From the NCBI GenBank assembly GCA_937868075.1, contig CALMLL010000128.1:1-62153 (forward strand): 62,153 nucleotides of DNA. The letters are read 5' to 3'. This DNA is from an uncultured Marmoricola sp. GTDB taxonomy: Bacteria; Actinomycetota; Actinomycetes; Propionibacteriales; Nocardioidaceae. The position numbers and the translations under genes were made by a program. Positions 16,951-26,493 of the stretch are shown piece by piece (position 1 is the stretch's first letter; every line of letters begins with the position of its first letter). Under the pieces are notes generated by a model. It was given only the letters and a program-made list of their open reading frames with translations. It made no database searches and was not told the origin of the DNA.

Positions 16951-16989
16951 TCCCCAAGCACTCAAGTGGCTTGGGGACGGCGCTTTTTT
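16951..16989 (+). terminator. Rho-independent terminator after tRNA-Leu
   Basis: TCCCCAAGC (16951-16959) pairs perfectly with GCTTGGGGA (16969-16977), and a short GC-rich spacer leads to a run of six T at 16984-16989. It sits 6 bases after the tRNA discriminator base and closes a single-gene tRNA transcript. Confidence 0.8.
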
Positions 16990-17185
16990 CGGGGGCACCC
17001 GAACCGCCCTTCGCAACTGTCTAGACCACGCGGTCACATCACCATCACACCTATGCGCGTCTGCTTGACACCACCTTCGTTGTGAACCAACGTCACCCCT
17101 ACCTGGCCCAGACCGGCCCGGTCGGGGGCATGTGTCCCCGCGCCTCTGCCCTACTGGGCAAACCAATCAATTACGGAGGAAGTGA

Positions 17186-18388
17186 ATGCGGACTCGTTCA
17201 CTGACGAAGCTCGCGGCACTCGGTTTTGCCGGCACCCTTGCGCTCAGCGCGTGCGGTAGCTCGGGCTCGAGCGGCGGTGGCCTCAACAACGACGGCGGCA
17301 GCGGTGGTGGCGGGGACGCTACTTACACGATCGCCTTCGAGGGCCCCCTGTCGGGCGACTACCAGCAGCTGGGCATCAACGAGGTCAATGGCGTGCAACT
17401 GGCCATCGACCAAGCCAACGCCAAGGGCGACCTGGGCTTCAAGCTCAAGCTGATGAAGGCTGACGACGGCGGCGACCCGGCCAAGGCTCCCGCAGCCGCG
17501 GCGCAGGTGCTGCAGGACAAGACCGTTGTCGGCGTGATCGGTCCGTCCTTCTCGGGCGCGACCAAGGCCGTCGGTAACATCTACGGTGACGCCGGGATGA
17601 CCGTCATCACCCCGTCGGCGTCCAACCCGTCGCTGTCCACCCTGGGCTTCAAGACCTTCCACCGCATCGTCCCCAACGACAACGTCGAGGGTTCGCAGGC
17701 TGCGGTCTGGTTGGCCAAGAAGGCCAAGAAGGTCTACGTCATCAACGACCTGTCCGACTACGGCGACGGCGTTGCCAACGCGGTCCAAGAGGGCCTGAAG
17801 AAGGCCGGCGTCAAGATCATCAAGCAGGGTGTTGCTGGTGGCGGCGCGACCAAGGACTACGGCACCGCAGCTGCTGCGGTGAAGAACTCCGGCGCTGCCG
17901 CGATGTTCTACGCCGGATACGACGCTGACGCCGCGCAGTTGGCCACCGCTCTCAAGGCGGCCGGCTACAAGGGCATCCGCATCGGTGGCAACGGCATCAA
18001 GTCCTCGGTCTTCACCGACAGCTCCAAGAAGGCCGGCGACGGCTGGTACATGTCGTGTGGCTGCCTCGACGCCACCGTGGCTCCTGCTGCCAAGCAGTTC
18101 ACGGCCGACTACAAGGCCGCGTTCAACACCGACCCGTCGACCTACTCCCCCGAGGCTTTCGACGCCGCCAACGCCCTCATCGAGGCCATCAAGGCCGCGA
18201 AGGCAGGCGGCGGAGTCACTCTCGCGTCGGTCAACGAGGCTGTGAACGCTCTCAACTACACCGGCATCACGGCCACGATCAAGTTCCAGGAAGACGGCGA
18301 GATCGTTCCTGAGAACCAGGTCGTGAACCTCTTCCAGCAGAAGGGCGGCGCGATCACCCTGCTCGGCAACATCCTCGAGCAGAAGTGA
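17186..18388 (+). CDS. livJ: branched-chain amino acid ABC transporter substrate-binding lipoprotein
   Basis: A 400-residue periplasmic-binding protein of the Leu/Ile/Val class (Peripla_BP_6). A lipoprotein signal is seen: basic start, hydrophobic core and lipobox LSAC with Cys23, followed by a flexible Gly/Ser/Asn linker to about residue 47. The two-lobed domain begins IAFEGPLSGDYQQLG and contains VVGVIGPSFSGATKAV and VYVINDLSDYGDG. ATG at 17186 follows GGAGG with an ideal gap. Codon choice is very even (GCC, AAG, GGC), which suggests strong expression. A long hairpin separates it from livH, as expected when the binding protein is made in excess. The substrate is inferred from the family and the liv operon. 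Confidence 0.92.
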   Translation: MRTRSLTKLAALGFAGTLALSACGSSGSSGGGLNNDGGSGGGGDATYTIAFEGPLSGDYQQLGINEVNGVQLAIDQANAKGDLGFKLKLMKADDGGDPAKAPAAAAQVLQDKTVVGVIGPSFSGATKAVGNIYGDAGMTVITPSASNPSLSTLGFKTFHRIVPNDNVEGSQAAVWLAKKAKKVYVINDLSDYGDGVANAVQEGLKKAGVKIIKQGVAGGGATKDYGTAAAAVKNSGAAAMFYAGYDADAAQLATALKAAGYKGIRIGGNGIKSSVFTDSSKKAGDGWYMSCGCLDATVAPAAKQFTADYKAAFNTDPSTYSPEAFDAANALIEAIKAAKAGGGVTLASVNEAVNALNYTGITATIKFQEDGEIVPENQVVNLFQQKGGAITLLGNILEQK

Positions 18389-18417
18389 CCTGGCTCACCT
18401 TTTCTGGTTGACTCTCG

Positions 18418-18455
18418 TGAACGGGGGCGGTGTGCCTGCACACCGCCCCCGTTCA
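18418..18455 (+). terminator. strong hairpin between livJ and livH
   Basis: A perfect 17-base inverted repeat: 18418-18434 pairs with 18439-18455 around a 4-base loop. No T run follows, so it is better seen as an RNA-stabilising or partial-termination element that lowers livHMGF expression relative to livJ than as a full terminator. Confidence 0.6.
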
Positions 18456-18541
18456 TGTCAGCTTCAGCTTCGAAGCACCCGGTTTGACCTTGCCCGACCC
18501 GTGGAAATAGCCCGGCCACATGTGGAGGTAGCACTTCTTCG

Positions 18542-19492
18542 ATGAACGACTTCTTGAACTATCTGTTGCTGGGTCTCACCCGAGGCTCCATGTATGCCGT
18601 GATCGCGCTGGGCTACACCCTCGTGTATGGCGTTCTCCAACTGATCAACTTCGCCCACAGCGAGGTGTTCATGTCCGGAGCGTTCGCCTCGTACCTCGCG
18701 GTCACTCGCTTCGTGAAAGAAGGCGACCGCCCCGCGTGGTACATCGTGGTGGCGCTGATCTTGATGGGTCTGCTCGTCGGTGCCGCGGTCGGAGCCGCCG
18801 TGGCCTGGACACTCGAGCGAGTCGCCTATCGACCGCTGCGTCGTCGCGGCGCGCCCAAACTGGCCTTCTTGATCTCGGCCATCGGCGCGTCGTTCTTCTT
18901 GTCCCAGTTGGCCGGCAAGATGTTCAACCGACTGACCAGCAACACGTTCCCGGAGTACTTCAACCGAGACAAGGCTGTGATCTCGGTAGGCGGGGTCAAT
19001 CTGACCCTGATCCAGGCCATCGTGATCGGCAGCGCGGTCGTCATGATGATCTTCTTGGACCGGCTGGTCTCCGGTACCAAGCTCGGACGTGCGATCCGTG
19101 GTGTGGCTGAAGACGCGCCCACCGCGGCCTTGATGGGCATCGACATCGACAAGACCATCTCCCGCACCTTCATGATCGGCGGTGCCCTCGGTGGCGCGGC
19201 CGGCTTCCTCTTCGGCACTCAACTGGTCTTCGGTAACACCATGGGCTTCATCCCCGGCGTCAAGGCGTTCGCTGCGGCCGTGCTCGGCGGTATCGGAAAC
19301 ATCCGTGGAGCCATGCTCGGCGGCCTTCTGCTCGGCGTGGTGGAGTCCCTGGTGCCGACCTTCCCCTGGTGGCATGAGTCTGGCTGGGTCGGTCAGCAGT
19401 GGACCGACGTGGTTGCTTTCGTCATCCTCGTGATGGTCCTTCTGTTCCGGCCTTCTGGCATCCTCGGCGAGCGATTGGGGCGTGCGGCATGA
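18542..19492 (+). CDS. livH: branched-chain amino acid ABC transporter permease LivH
   Basis: A 316-residue inner-membrane permease with about eight hydrophobic helices. The opening LLLGLTRGSMYAVIALGYTLVYGVLQLINFAHSE is the LivH signature, and GLLLGVVESLVPTF is near the C-terminus. The cytoplasmic loop with TKLGRAIRGVAEDAPTAALMGID contacts the ATPases (EAA-like). The 3' end overlaps livM by 4 bases (ATGA). Forms the membrane channel with LivM. GGAGG lies somewhat far (12 bases) from the ATG, which may also lower translation relative to livJ. Confidence 0.95.
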   Translation: MNDFLNYLLLGLTRGSMYAVIALGYTLVYGVLQLINFAHSEVFMSGAFASYLAVTRFVKEGDRPAWYIVVALILMGLLVGAAVGAAVAWTLERVAYRPLRRRGAPKLAFLISAIGASFFLSQLAGKMFNRLTSNTFPEYFNRDKAVISVGGVNLTLIQAIVIGSAVVMMIFLDRLVSGTKLGRAIRGVAEDAPTAALMGIDIDKTISRTFMIGGALGGAAGFLFGTQLVFGNTMGFIPGVKAFAAAVLGGIGNIRGAMLGGLLLGVVESLVPTFPWWHESGWVGQQWTDVVAFVILVMVLLFRPSGILGERLGRAA

Positions 19493-21744
19493 GTCATCTG
19501 AAGCGAGAGACCGCACTCCAGGTCCACCTCAAGCGGCTCGGTTCGTGCCTGGCGCTGGGCGTGGTCATGGCCATGATGATCGGCAAGCACACCGGGTCGC
19601 AGAACGACTACGGCCTCGGCTTCCGTGAATCCGTGCTCAAGCCGCGCATCTTCTTGTTCTTGGCCGCCGGCGTCGTGGTCTACCTCCTGATCACGTTCTG
19701 GCCCAAGGTCGCGCCGTACCTGTCGCGGCCGGGGGTTCGGCCCTTGGCCATGGGCGCTCTGACCGTGATGGCGGGCTACTCCCTGCTGCGATGGAGCGAC
19801 ACCCCGCAATTGCCGGACACCAAGCTCGGCCCATTGGCGGCTGCCGCTCGCGGCGTCGGTGAGCTTGATGGCTTCACTCGAGCCTTCTTCGGCTCGATCG
19901 TCCCCGGAAGCTATTGGCTGCTGTTCTTGATCGTGTTCGTTCTGGGCGGAGCAGCCCTAATCCTGCGCAACCGTGCGCTGGGTTGGGTGGTCGCGGTCCT
20001 CGCCGTGGCTGTCGGCGTCTGGGGTCTGAGTGCTCAACTGGCCCTGCGTTCCTTCCTCAAGGTGCCCGATCACTCCACCGGCGGCTACGTGCAGTTGCTG
20101 GGCTACCTAGCGATCGCGGGTTCGGCCGCTGTCATGGCCTACACCCACGCCGAGTCTGCGGACACGCGCGGCTTCATCAACCGGGTCTTCAATTGGCGTC
20201 CCGGCTTCCCCCTGGTCGTGCTCGGGTCGTTGACCGGGCTGATCGCACTCCTCGGTGCCGGCTGGTTCGCCCCGCTGTCGCTCAACGCCAAGTGGTGGGA
20301 CATGACCAATGTCTTCGGCAGCGAAGCGATCAGCGCGCTCACCTCGGCGTACCTCGGTTGGTTGGTGTGGGTGTTGTTCCTCGGGACGGCAACGCTGGCC
20401 GCGGTCGCGACCGCCCGTCGCAATCGGAGCCTCGGCTGGGCGGCAGCAGGAGCCGGCATCCTGAGCGTGCTGGTCACGCTGGTCACCATCCACGACTTCA
20501 GCAAGGTCGCGGCGGCCAAGGCCTTCGACGGCGCCACCGGACCCTGGCAGAACGTGGGCGTCGGCCCCTGGGCCTTGGCTGGCGCATTCACGTTGCTGGC
20601 CGGTGCCGGTTGGATGGTGGCCTCGCGCCCGACTGTCAAGGAGATCATCGAGGACGCCGCCGACTCCGACGCGATCGCGGCCGGAACCAGCCTCAACGTC
20701 ACGCGGGCCTTGCTGGTCGCCGTGATCGCCGGAGCATTGTTCTACCCGCCCACGGCCACCGGCTTCTGGCAGACCGTTCTGGTCAGTGAGATCGGGATTT
20801 ATGTGTTGTTGGCCATCGGCCTCAACGTGGTGGTGGGTTGGGCCGGTCTGCTCGACCTGGGGTTCATCGCCTTCTACGCGATCGGGTCCTACACGACGGC
20901 CTTCTTGACTGGGACGCTGCCGGTGAAGCCGCCGTCGTTCCTGCACCTTCCGCCGCTGGCGGCTATCCCGTTCGCCATTGCGATCTGTCTGGTGGCAGGC
21001 ATCGCGCTGGGTACTCCGACGCTGCGGCTTCGTGGCGACTACCTGGCGATCATGACGCTCGGTTTCGGTGAGATCATCCGGATCGCGCTCAACAACGACG
21101 TCAAGTTCGGCTTCTATGAGAAGGTGCTGACCAACGGCCCCAAGGGTGCCTTCGGCATCCCTCACCCGCACATCAAGGTGGGACCCCTGGAGTTGACGTG
21201 GGGCCAGAACTCACTGCAGTACTGGTATCTGCTGTTGGTGCTGGTGGTGCTGATCCTGTTGGCGTTCCGCCGACTGGAGAACTCGCGGCTCGGACGCGCC
21301 TGGGCCGCCGTCCGTGAGGACGAGGTGGCTGCTCAGGCCACGGGCATCAACACGGTGCGCACCAAGCTGCTGGCCTTCGCGATCGGCGCCTCCACCTCCG
21401 GTGTGGCGGGCGTGTTCTTCGCCAGCCAGATCGGCTACATCAACCCGGCGAACTTCGTGCTCAACAACTCCATCTTGGTGGTCGCCTACGTCGTCTTCGG
21501 TGGCATGGGCTCCCTGCCCGGCGCAATGGCCGGTGCCGCCGCGCTCACCTGGCTGCCGGAGTTCTTGAAGGACCAGGTGCCTGCCGAGGATCGCCAGATG
21601 TGGATCGGCCTGATCATCTTGCTGATGATGATCTTCCGACCCCAGGGCCTCATTCCGGCCCGGAGGCGCGCGATCGAGCTCGAAGGGCTCGACAAGCCGA
21701 AGAGTCCGACACCGATCGCCGTTCCGGCCAGTGAGGGGATGTGA
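19489..21744 (+). CDS. livM: LivM permease with large N-terminal membrane extension
   Basis: A 751-residue protein, about twice the usual LivM length. The C-terminal 350 residues (from about 400) are a normal LivM: IGIYVLLAIGLNVVVGWAGLLDLGFIAFYAIG, LGTPTLRLRGDYLAIMTLGFGEIIRI and SRLGRAWAAVREDEVAAQATGI. The first 400 residues add about seven or eight hydrophobic helices in pairs separated by short polar loops, with several WF/WWD turns, and match no domain I recognise. The start is the ATG in the livH stop (19489); a longer reading to 19399 is a frame artefact. Reading continues without a stop across the junction, so the fusion is in frame. Confidence 0.9.
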   Translation: MSHLKRETALQVHLKRLGSCLALGVVMAMMIGKHTGSQNDYGLGFRESVLKPRIFLFLAAGVVVYLLITFWPKVAPYLSRPGVRPLAMGALTVMAGYSLLRWSDTPQLPDTKLGPLAAAARGVGELDGFTRAFFGSIVPGSYWLLFLIVFVLGGAALILRNRALGWVVAVLAVAVGVWGLSAQLALRSFLKVPDHSTGGYVQLLGYLAIAGSAAVMAYTHAESADTRGFINRVFNWRPGFPLVVLGSLTGLIALLGAGWFAPLSLNAKWWDMTNVFGSEAISALTSAYLGWLVWVLFLGTATLAAVATARRNRSLGWAAAGAGILSVLVTLVTIHDFSKVAAAKAFDGATGPWQNVGVGPWALAGAFTLLAGAGWMVASRPTVKEIIEDAADSDAIAAGTSLNVTRALLVAVIAGALFYPPTATGFWQTVLVSEIGIYVLLAIGLNVVVGWAGLLDLGFIAFYAIGSYTTAFLTGTLPVKPPSFLHLPPLAAIPFAIAICLVAGIALGTPTLRLRGDYLAIMTLGFGEIIRIALNNDVKFGFYEKVLTNGPKGAFGIPHPHIKVGPLELTWGQNSLQYWYLLLVLVVLILLAFRRLENSRLGRAWAAVREDEVAAQATGINTVRTKLLAFAIGASTSGVAGVFFASQIGYINPANFVLNNSILVVAYVVFGGMGSLPGAMAGAAALTWLPEFLKDQVPAEDRQMWIGLIILLMMIFRPQGLIPARRRAIELEGLDKPKSPTPIAVPASEGM

Positions 21745-21745
21745 C

Positions 21746-22747
21746 ATGACTGTCGACCTGTCCAAGGAACCAGCCGCTCCGGCGACCGCGCCCGGTGATC
21801 TCGTCTTCGACGTACGCAACGTGACGCTGCGCTTCGGTGGAGTGACGTCTCTCAACGACGTCACGCTGCAGATGCGACGCGGCGAGATCCTGGCGATCAT
21901 CGGCCCCAACGGAGCCGGCAAGACGTCGCTGTTCAACTGCCTCACCGGGGTCTACACCCCCCAAGAAGGCGACATCTTGTTGTCCGGACGCGTCGGGGAG
22001 GAGCAGTCGCCGATCGTGGGCCTGCGCGGGCTGATCGCCAAGAAGCGACGTTCTCTCAAGACCCACGTGATCAACCACATGGGAGTGGCCCGGACCTACC
22101 AGAACATCCGGCTCTTCCCCGCTCTGACCGCCCTGGAAAACGTCAAGATCGCAATCGAGACACGCCAGAAGTCCGGGCCGGTCAGCGCCATGCTCGGGCT
22201 GCCTTGGCAGCGTCGCGAGGAGCGTGAGTCGACCGAACGCGCCTACGACCTCCTCCAGTTCGTCGGCCTGACCCGCCGCGCCAACGAACTGGCCGGCTCG
22301 TTGGCATACGGCGAGCAGCGGCGCCTCGAGATCGCCCGTGCCCTGGGCACCAACCCGGGCGTGATCCTGCTCGACGAACCGGCTGCGGGCACCAACCCGG
22401 TGGAGAAGCGGGAGTTGGCCGAGTTGATCCGCAAGATCAACGAGGAGGACAACGTTTCGGTGCTGCTGATCGAGCACGACATGAAGCTGGTGATGTCGGT
22501 GGCACACCGCATCGTCGTACTCAACTTCGGCGGCAAGATCGCCGAGGGCAGCCCCGACCAGATCCAGAAGGACCCGGTCGTGATCGCGGCCTACCTCGGC
22601 ACCACCACCGAGGAAGCCGCGGAGGTGATCGCCGAGGGTCCGCTGGTCGAGGAGATCGACTTGTCCACCTCGGTGCTCGACGACACCTCGATCGAGGAGT
22701 TGATCGACGAGACCGCCGAGAACCCACAGGACGGAGACCTGGCATGA
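21746..22747 (+). CDS. livG: branched-chain amino acid ABC transporter ATPase LivG
   Basis: A 333-residue ATPase. Walker A is GPNGAGKTSLFN near residue 57, the Q loop region MGVARTYQNIRLFPALT follows an insertion, the signature is LAYGEQRRLEIARAL and Walker B is VILLDEPAAGTNP. Two parts exceed the usual 255-residue LivG: a basic insertion (IAKKRRSLKTHVIN) before the Q loop and an acidic C-terminal tail of about 50 residues after AAYLGTTTEE. The ATG at 21746 lies one base after the livM stop; the stop overlaps livF. Provides ATP hydrolysis for LivHM together with LivF. Confidence 0.94.
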   Translation: MTVDLSKEPAAPATAPGDLVFDVRNVTLRFGGVTSLNDVTLQMRRGEILAIIGPNGAGKTSLFNCLTGVYTPQEGDILLSGRVGEEQSPIVGLRGLIAKKRRSLKTHVINHMGVARTYQNIRLFPALTALENVKIAIETRQKSGPVSAMLGLPWQRREERESTERAYDLLQFVGLTRRANELAGSLAYGEQRRLEIARALGTNPGVILLDEPAAGTNPVEKRELAELIRKINEEDNVSVLLIEHDMKLVMSVAHRIVVLNFGGKIAEGSPDQIQKDPVVIAAYLGTTTEEAAEVIAEGPLVEEIDLSTSVLDDTSIEELIDETAENPQDGDLA

Positions 22748-23460
22748 GCTTGCTCGAAGTTGACAACATCGAGGTCCGCTACGGCGCCATCCGGGCTCTG
22801 AAGGGAATGTCCTTCCACGTCGACGAGGGTGAGGTTGTGGCTCTTCTTGGCGCCAACGGTGCCGGCAAGACCACCACCCAGAAGACCGTCTCCGGCATGA
22901 TGCGGCCCACCCTCGGAGAGATCCGGTACGACGGCATCCGGATCGACGGCCTGCCGGCACACGAGTTGATCCACCTGGGGATCTGCCACGTGCCCGAGGG
23001 ACGTCGGGTGTTCCCGATGATGACCGTGCACGAGAACCTCGAAATGGGTGCCTACCGCTTCAAGAAGCCGGATCAGAAGGTGCTCAAGCGGGTCTTCGAG
23101 CTGTTCCCCCGTCTTGAAGAGCGCATCTCCCAGCACGCCGGCACGCTCTCCGGTGGGGAACAGCAGATGCTGGCCATCGGGCGCGCGCTCATGGGGAAGC
23201 CGAAGTTGCTGCTGCTCGATGAACCCTCGATGGGTCTGGCACCGCTGATCGTGGCGCAGATCTTCGAGATCGTGAAGGAGATCAACGCCGACGGCGTGAC
23301 CGTGCTGATCGTGGAGCAGAACGCTGCCCAGGCGCTGGCGCTGGCCGACCGCGGCTACGTGCTGGAGACCGGCGAGATCGTTCTCGACGGCACCGGCGCT
23401 GAGTTGCTCTCCGACGACCGGGTGCGCGCGGCCTACCTCGGTGAGGAGATCCACGCCTGA
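22744..23460 (+). CDS. livF: branched-chain amino acid ABC transporter ATPase LivF
   Basis: A 238-residue ATPase of usual length. Walker A is LGANGAGKTTTQKTVSG, the LivF-specific GICHVPEGRRVFPMMTVHENL carries the Q-loop region, the signature is LSGGEQQMLAIGRALM and Walker B is LLLLDEPSMGLAP; VLIVEQNAAQAL holds the switch region where His is replaced by Gln (EQN), as is normal for LivF. The ATG overlaps the livG stop by 4 bases. Last gene of the operon; a bidirectional terminator follows. Confidence 0.95.
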   Translation: MSLLEVDNIEVRYGAIRALKGMSFHVDEGEVVALLGANGAGKTTTQKTVSGMMRPTLGEIRYDGIRIDGLPAHELIHLGICHVPEGRRVFPMMTVHENLEMGAYRFKKPDQKVLKRVFELFPRLEERISQHAGTLSGGEQQMLAIGRALMGKPKLLLLDEPSMGLAPLIVAQIFEIVKEINADGVTVLIVEQNAAQALALADRGYVLETGEIVLDGTGAELLSDDRVRAAYLGEEIHA

Positions 23461-23470
23461 TTTCGACGCC

Positions 23471-23510
23471 AGTGAGCCCCCCGATGACCTCGGTCTTCGG
23501 GGGGCTCACT
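23471..23510. terminator. bidirectional terminator between livF and pyk
   Basis: A perfect 14-base inverted repeat, 23471-23484 (AGTGAGCCCCCCGA) with 23497-23510, around a 12-base loop. It lies between the convergent stops of livF and pyk and is symmetrical, so it can serve both transcripts. No long T run is seen. Confidence 0.75.
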
Positions 23511-23531
23511 GTTAAGGGCTGAAGTTCGCCG

Positions 23532-24977
23532 CTAGGTGCGTCGATAGGCCGGAGTGACCTCGTTGATGGCGTCCCCCATGCGGTGGATGCGCAACGCGTT
23601 GGTCGAGCCCGGGATCCCTGGAGGGGAACCGGCGATGATCACCACGTAGTCGCCTTCCTGGACGCGGCCGATCTCGAGCAACTGCTCGTCGACCTCGCGG
23701 ACCATCTCGTCGGTGTGCTCGACAGGTCCCATCAAGAAGGTCTCCACGCCCCAGGTGAGGCTCAACTGGGAGCGGACCTCGTTCTCGGTCGTGAAGGCCA
23801 GCACCGGGATGTTGCCGCGGTAACGGGCCAGGCGCCGAGCCGAGTCACCGCTTTGGGTGAAGGCCACGAGGTACTTGGCCTGCACCCGCTCGGCGACCTC
23901 GGCGGCCACCTTAGCGATGATCCCGCCGCGGGTGACCGGTTCCCAGTCGACGGCGGCCATGTTGTGGAGTTCGTGGGCCTCGGTGGATTCGATGATGCGG
24001 GCCATCGTCTCGACTGCTTCGATCGGGTAGGCCCCGACACTGGTCTCCCCCGACAGCATCACCGCGTCGGTGCCGTCGAGCACTGCGTTGGCCACGTCGG
24101 ATGCTTCGGCCCGGGTCGGTGCCGGGCTGCTGATCATCGACTCCAGCATCTGGGTCGCCACGATCACCGGCTTGGCGTTTCGCCGAGCCGCGGCGATGAC
24201 CCGCTTCTGCAGGAAGGGGACGTCCTCGAGTGGAAGCTCCACGCCCAGGTCGCCTCGCGCCACCATGAAGGCGTCGAAGGCCTCGAGCACCTCCTCGAGG
24301 TTGTCGATGGCTTGAGGCTTCTCGATCTTGGCGATGACCGGCAGCATCACGCCCTCTTCGCGCATGATCGCCCGGACGTCCTCGGCGTCGGCGGCATTGC
24401 GCACGAAGGACAACGCGATGAAATCCACCGTCAGATGAAGAGCCCAGCGCAGGTCGGTGATGTCCTTCTCGCTCATCGCGGGCACACTCACCGGGACTCC
24501 CGGCAGGTTGATCCCCTTGTTGTTGCTGACCACACCGGCGGTGATGACCGTGGTGTGCACGTCGTCGCCGTCCACGGAGTCGACCCGCAGCCGAACCCGG
24601 CCATCGTCGATGAGGATGTCGTGGCCCGGGACGACGTCGCCGGGCAATCCGGCGTACGTCGTGGAGCAGATCGTGTTGTCACCGGGAATGTCTCGGGTGG
24701 TGATCACGAACTGTTGGCCCTCGACGAGGGTCTGCGGGCCGTCGGCGAACCGGCCGAGGCGGATCTTGGGTCCCTGGAGGTCCACGAAGATGCCGACACC
24801 GCGGCCGGCCCTGTCGGAGGCGGCCCGGACGCGTTGGTAGACCTGCTCGTGTTCGGCGTACTCACCGTGGCTGAGGTTGAGTCTGGCTACGTCCATGCCG
24901 GCGGCTACCAGCGCCTCGATCTGCTCTTCACTCGAGGTGGCTGGGCCCAGGGTGCACACGATCTTTGCTCTCCGCAC
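23532..24977 (-). CDS. pyk: pyruvate kinase
   Basis: A 481-residue enzyme that makes pyruvate and ATP from phosphoenolpyruvate and ADP. Begins RRAKIVCTLGPATSS with the substrate loop MDVARLNLSHG. The active-site signature is VIAKIEKPQAIDNLEEVLEAFD with the catalytic Lys; MVARGDLGVELPLEDV binds the metal. The C-terminal allosteric domain follows ALLSGETS-like MLSGETSVGAYP. Start is GTG at 24977. A probable promoter lies just upstream, so it is transcribed separately from gltD. Length is standard. Confidence 0.96.
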   Translation of the reverse strand: MRRAKIVCTLGPATSSEEQIEALVAAGMDVARLNLSHGEYAEHEQVYQRVRAASDRAGRGVGIFVDLQGPKIRLGRFADGPQTLVEGQQFVITTRDIPGDNTICSTTYAGLPGDVVPGHDILIDDGRVRLRVDSVDGDDVHTTVITAGVVSNNKGINLPGVPVSVPAMSEKDITDLRWALHLTVDFIALSFVRNAADAEDVRAIMREEGVMLPVIAKIEKPQAIDNLEEVLEAFDAFMVARGDLGVELPLEDVPFLQKRVIAAARRNAKPVIVATQMLESMISSPAPTRAEASDVANAVLDGTDAVMLSGETSVGAYPIEAVETMARIIESTEAHELHNMAAVDWEPVTRGGIIAKVAAEVAERVQAKYLVAFTQSGDSARRLARYRGNIPVLAFTTENEVRSQLSLTWGVETFLMGPVEHTDEMVREVDEQLLEIGRVQEGDYVVIIAGSPPGIPGSTNALRIHRMGDAINEVTPAYRRT

Positions 24978-24985
24978 AAAGGTTT

Positions 24986-25015
24986 ACCTTAGTGCCGAGA
25001 ACTTGAACGTTCCAA
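24986..25015 (-). promoter_or_regulatory. probable pyk promoter
   Basis: On the minus strand TTGGAA (25015-25010) and TAAGGT (24991-24986) are separated by 18 bases, and the -10 ends 8 bases before the pyk GTG, which would give a leaderless or nearly leaderless mRNA. The region is clearly AT-richer than its surroundings. Confidence 0.45.
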
Positions 25016-25026
25016 TTACTCGTGAG

Positions 25027-26485
<1,459 letters not shown>

Positions 26486-26493
<8 letters not shown>

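Noticed and set aside
23583..24992. 469-codon plus-strand open frame opposite pyk
   Set aside because: Antisense to pyruvate kinase with shadow composition; no ribosome binding site seen.
24998..25015. LexA-like box (GAAC...GTTC) in the pyk promoter
   Set aside because: The half sites are spaced by 6 bases rather than the usual 4, and pyk is not a known SOS gene.
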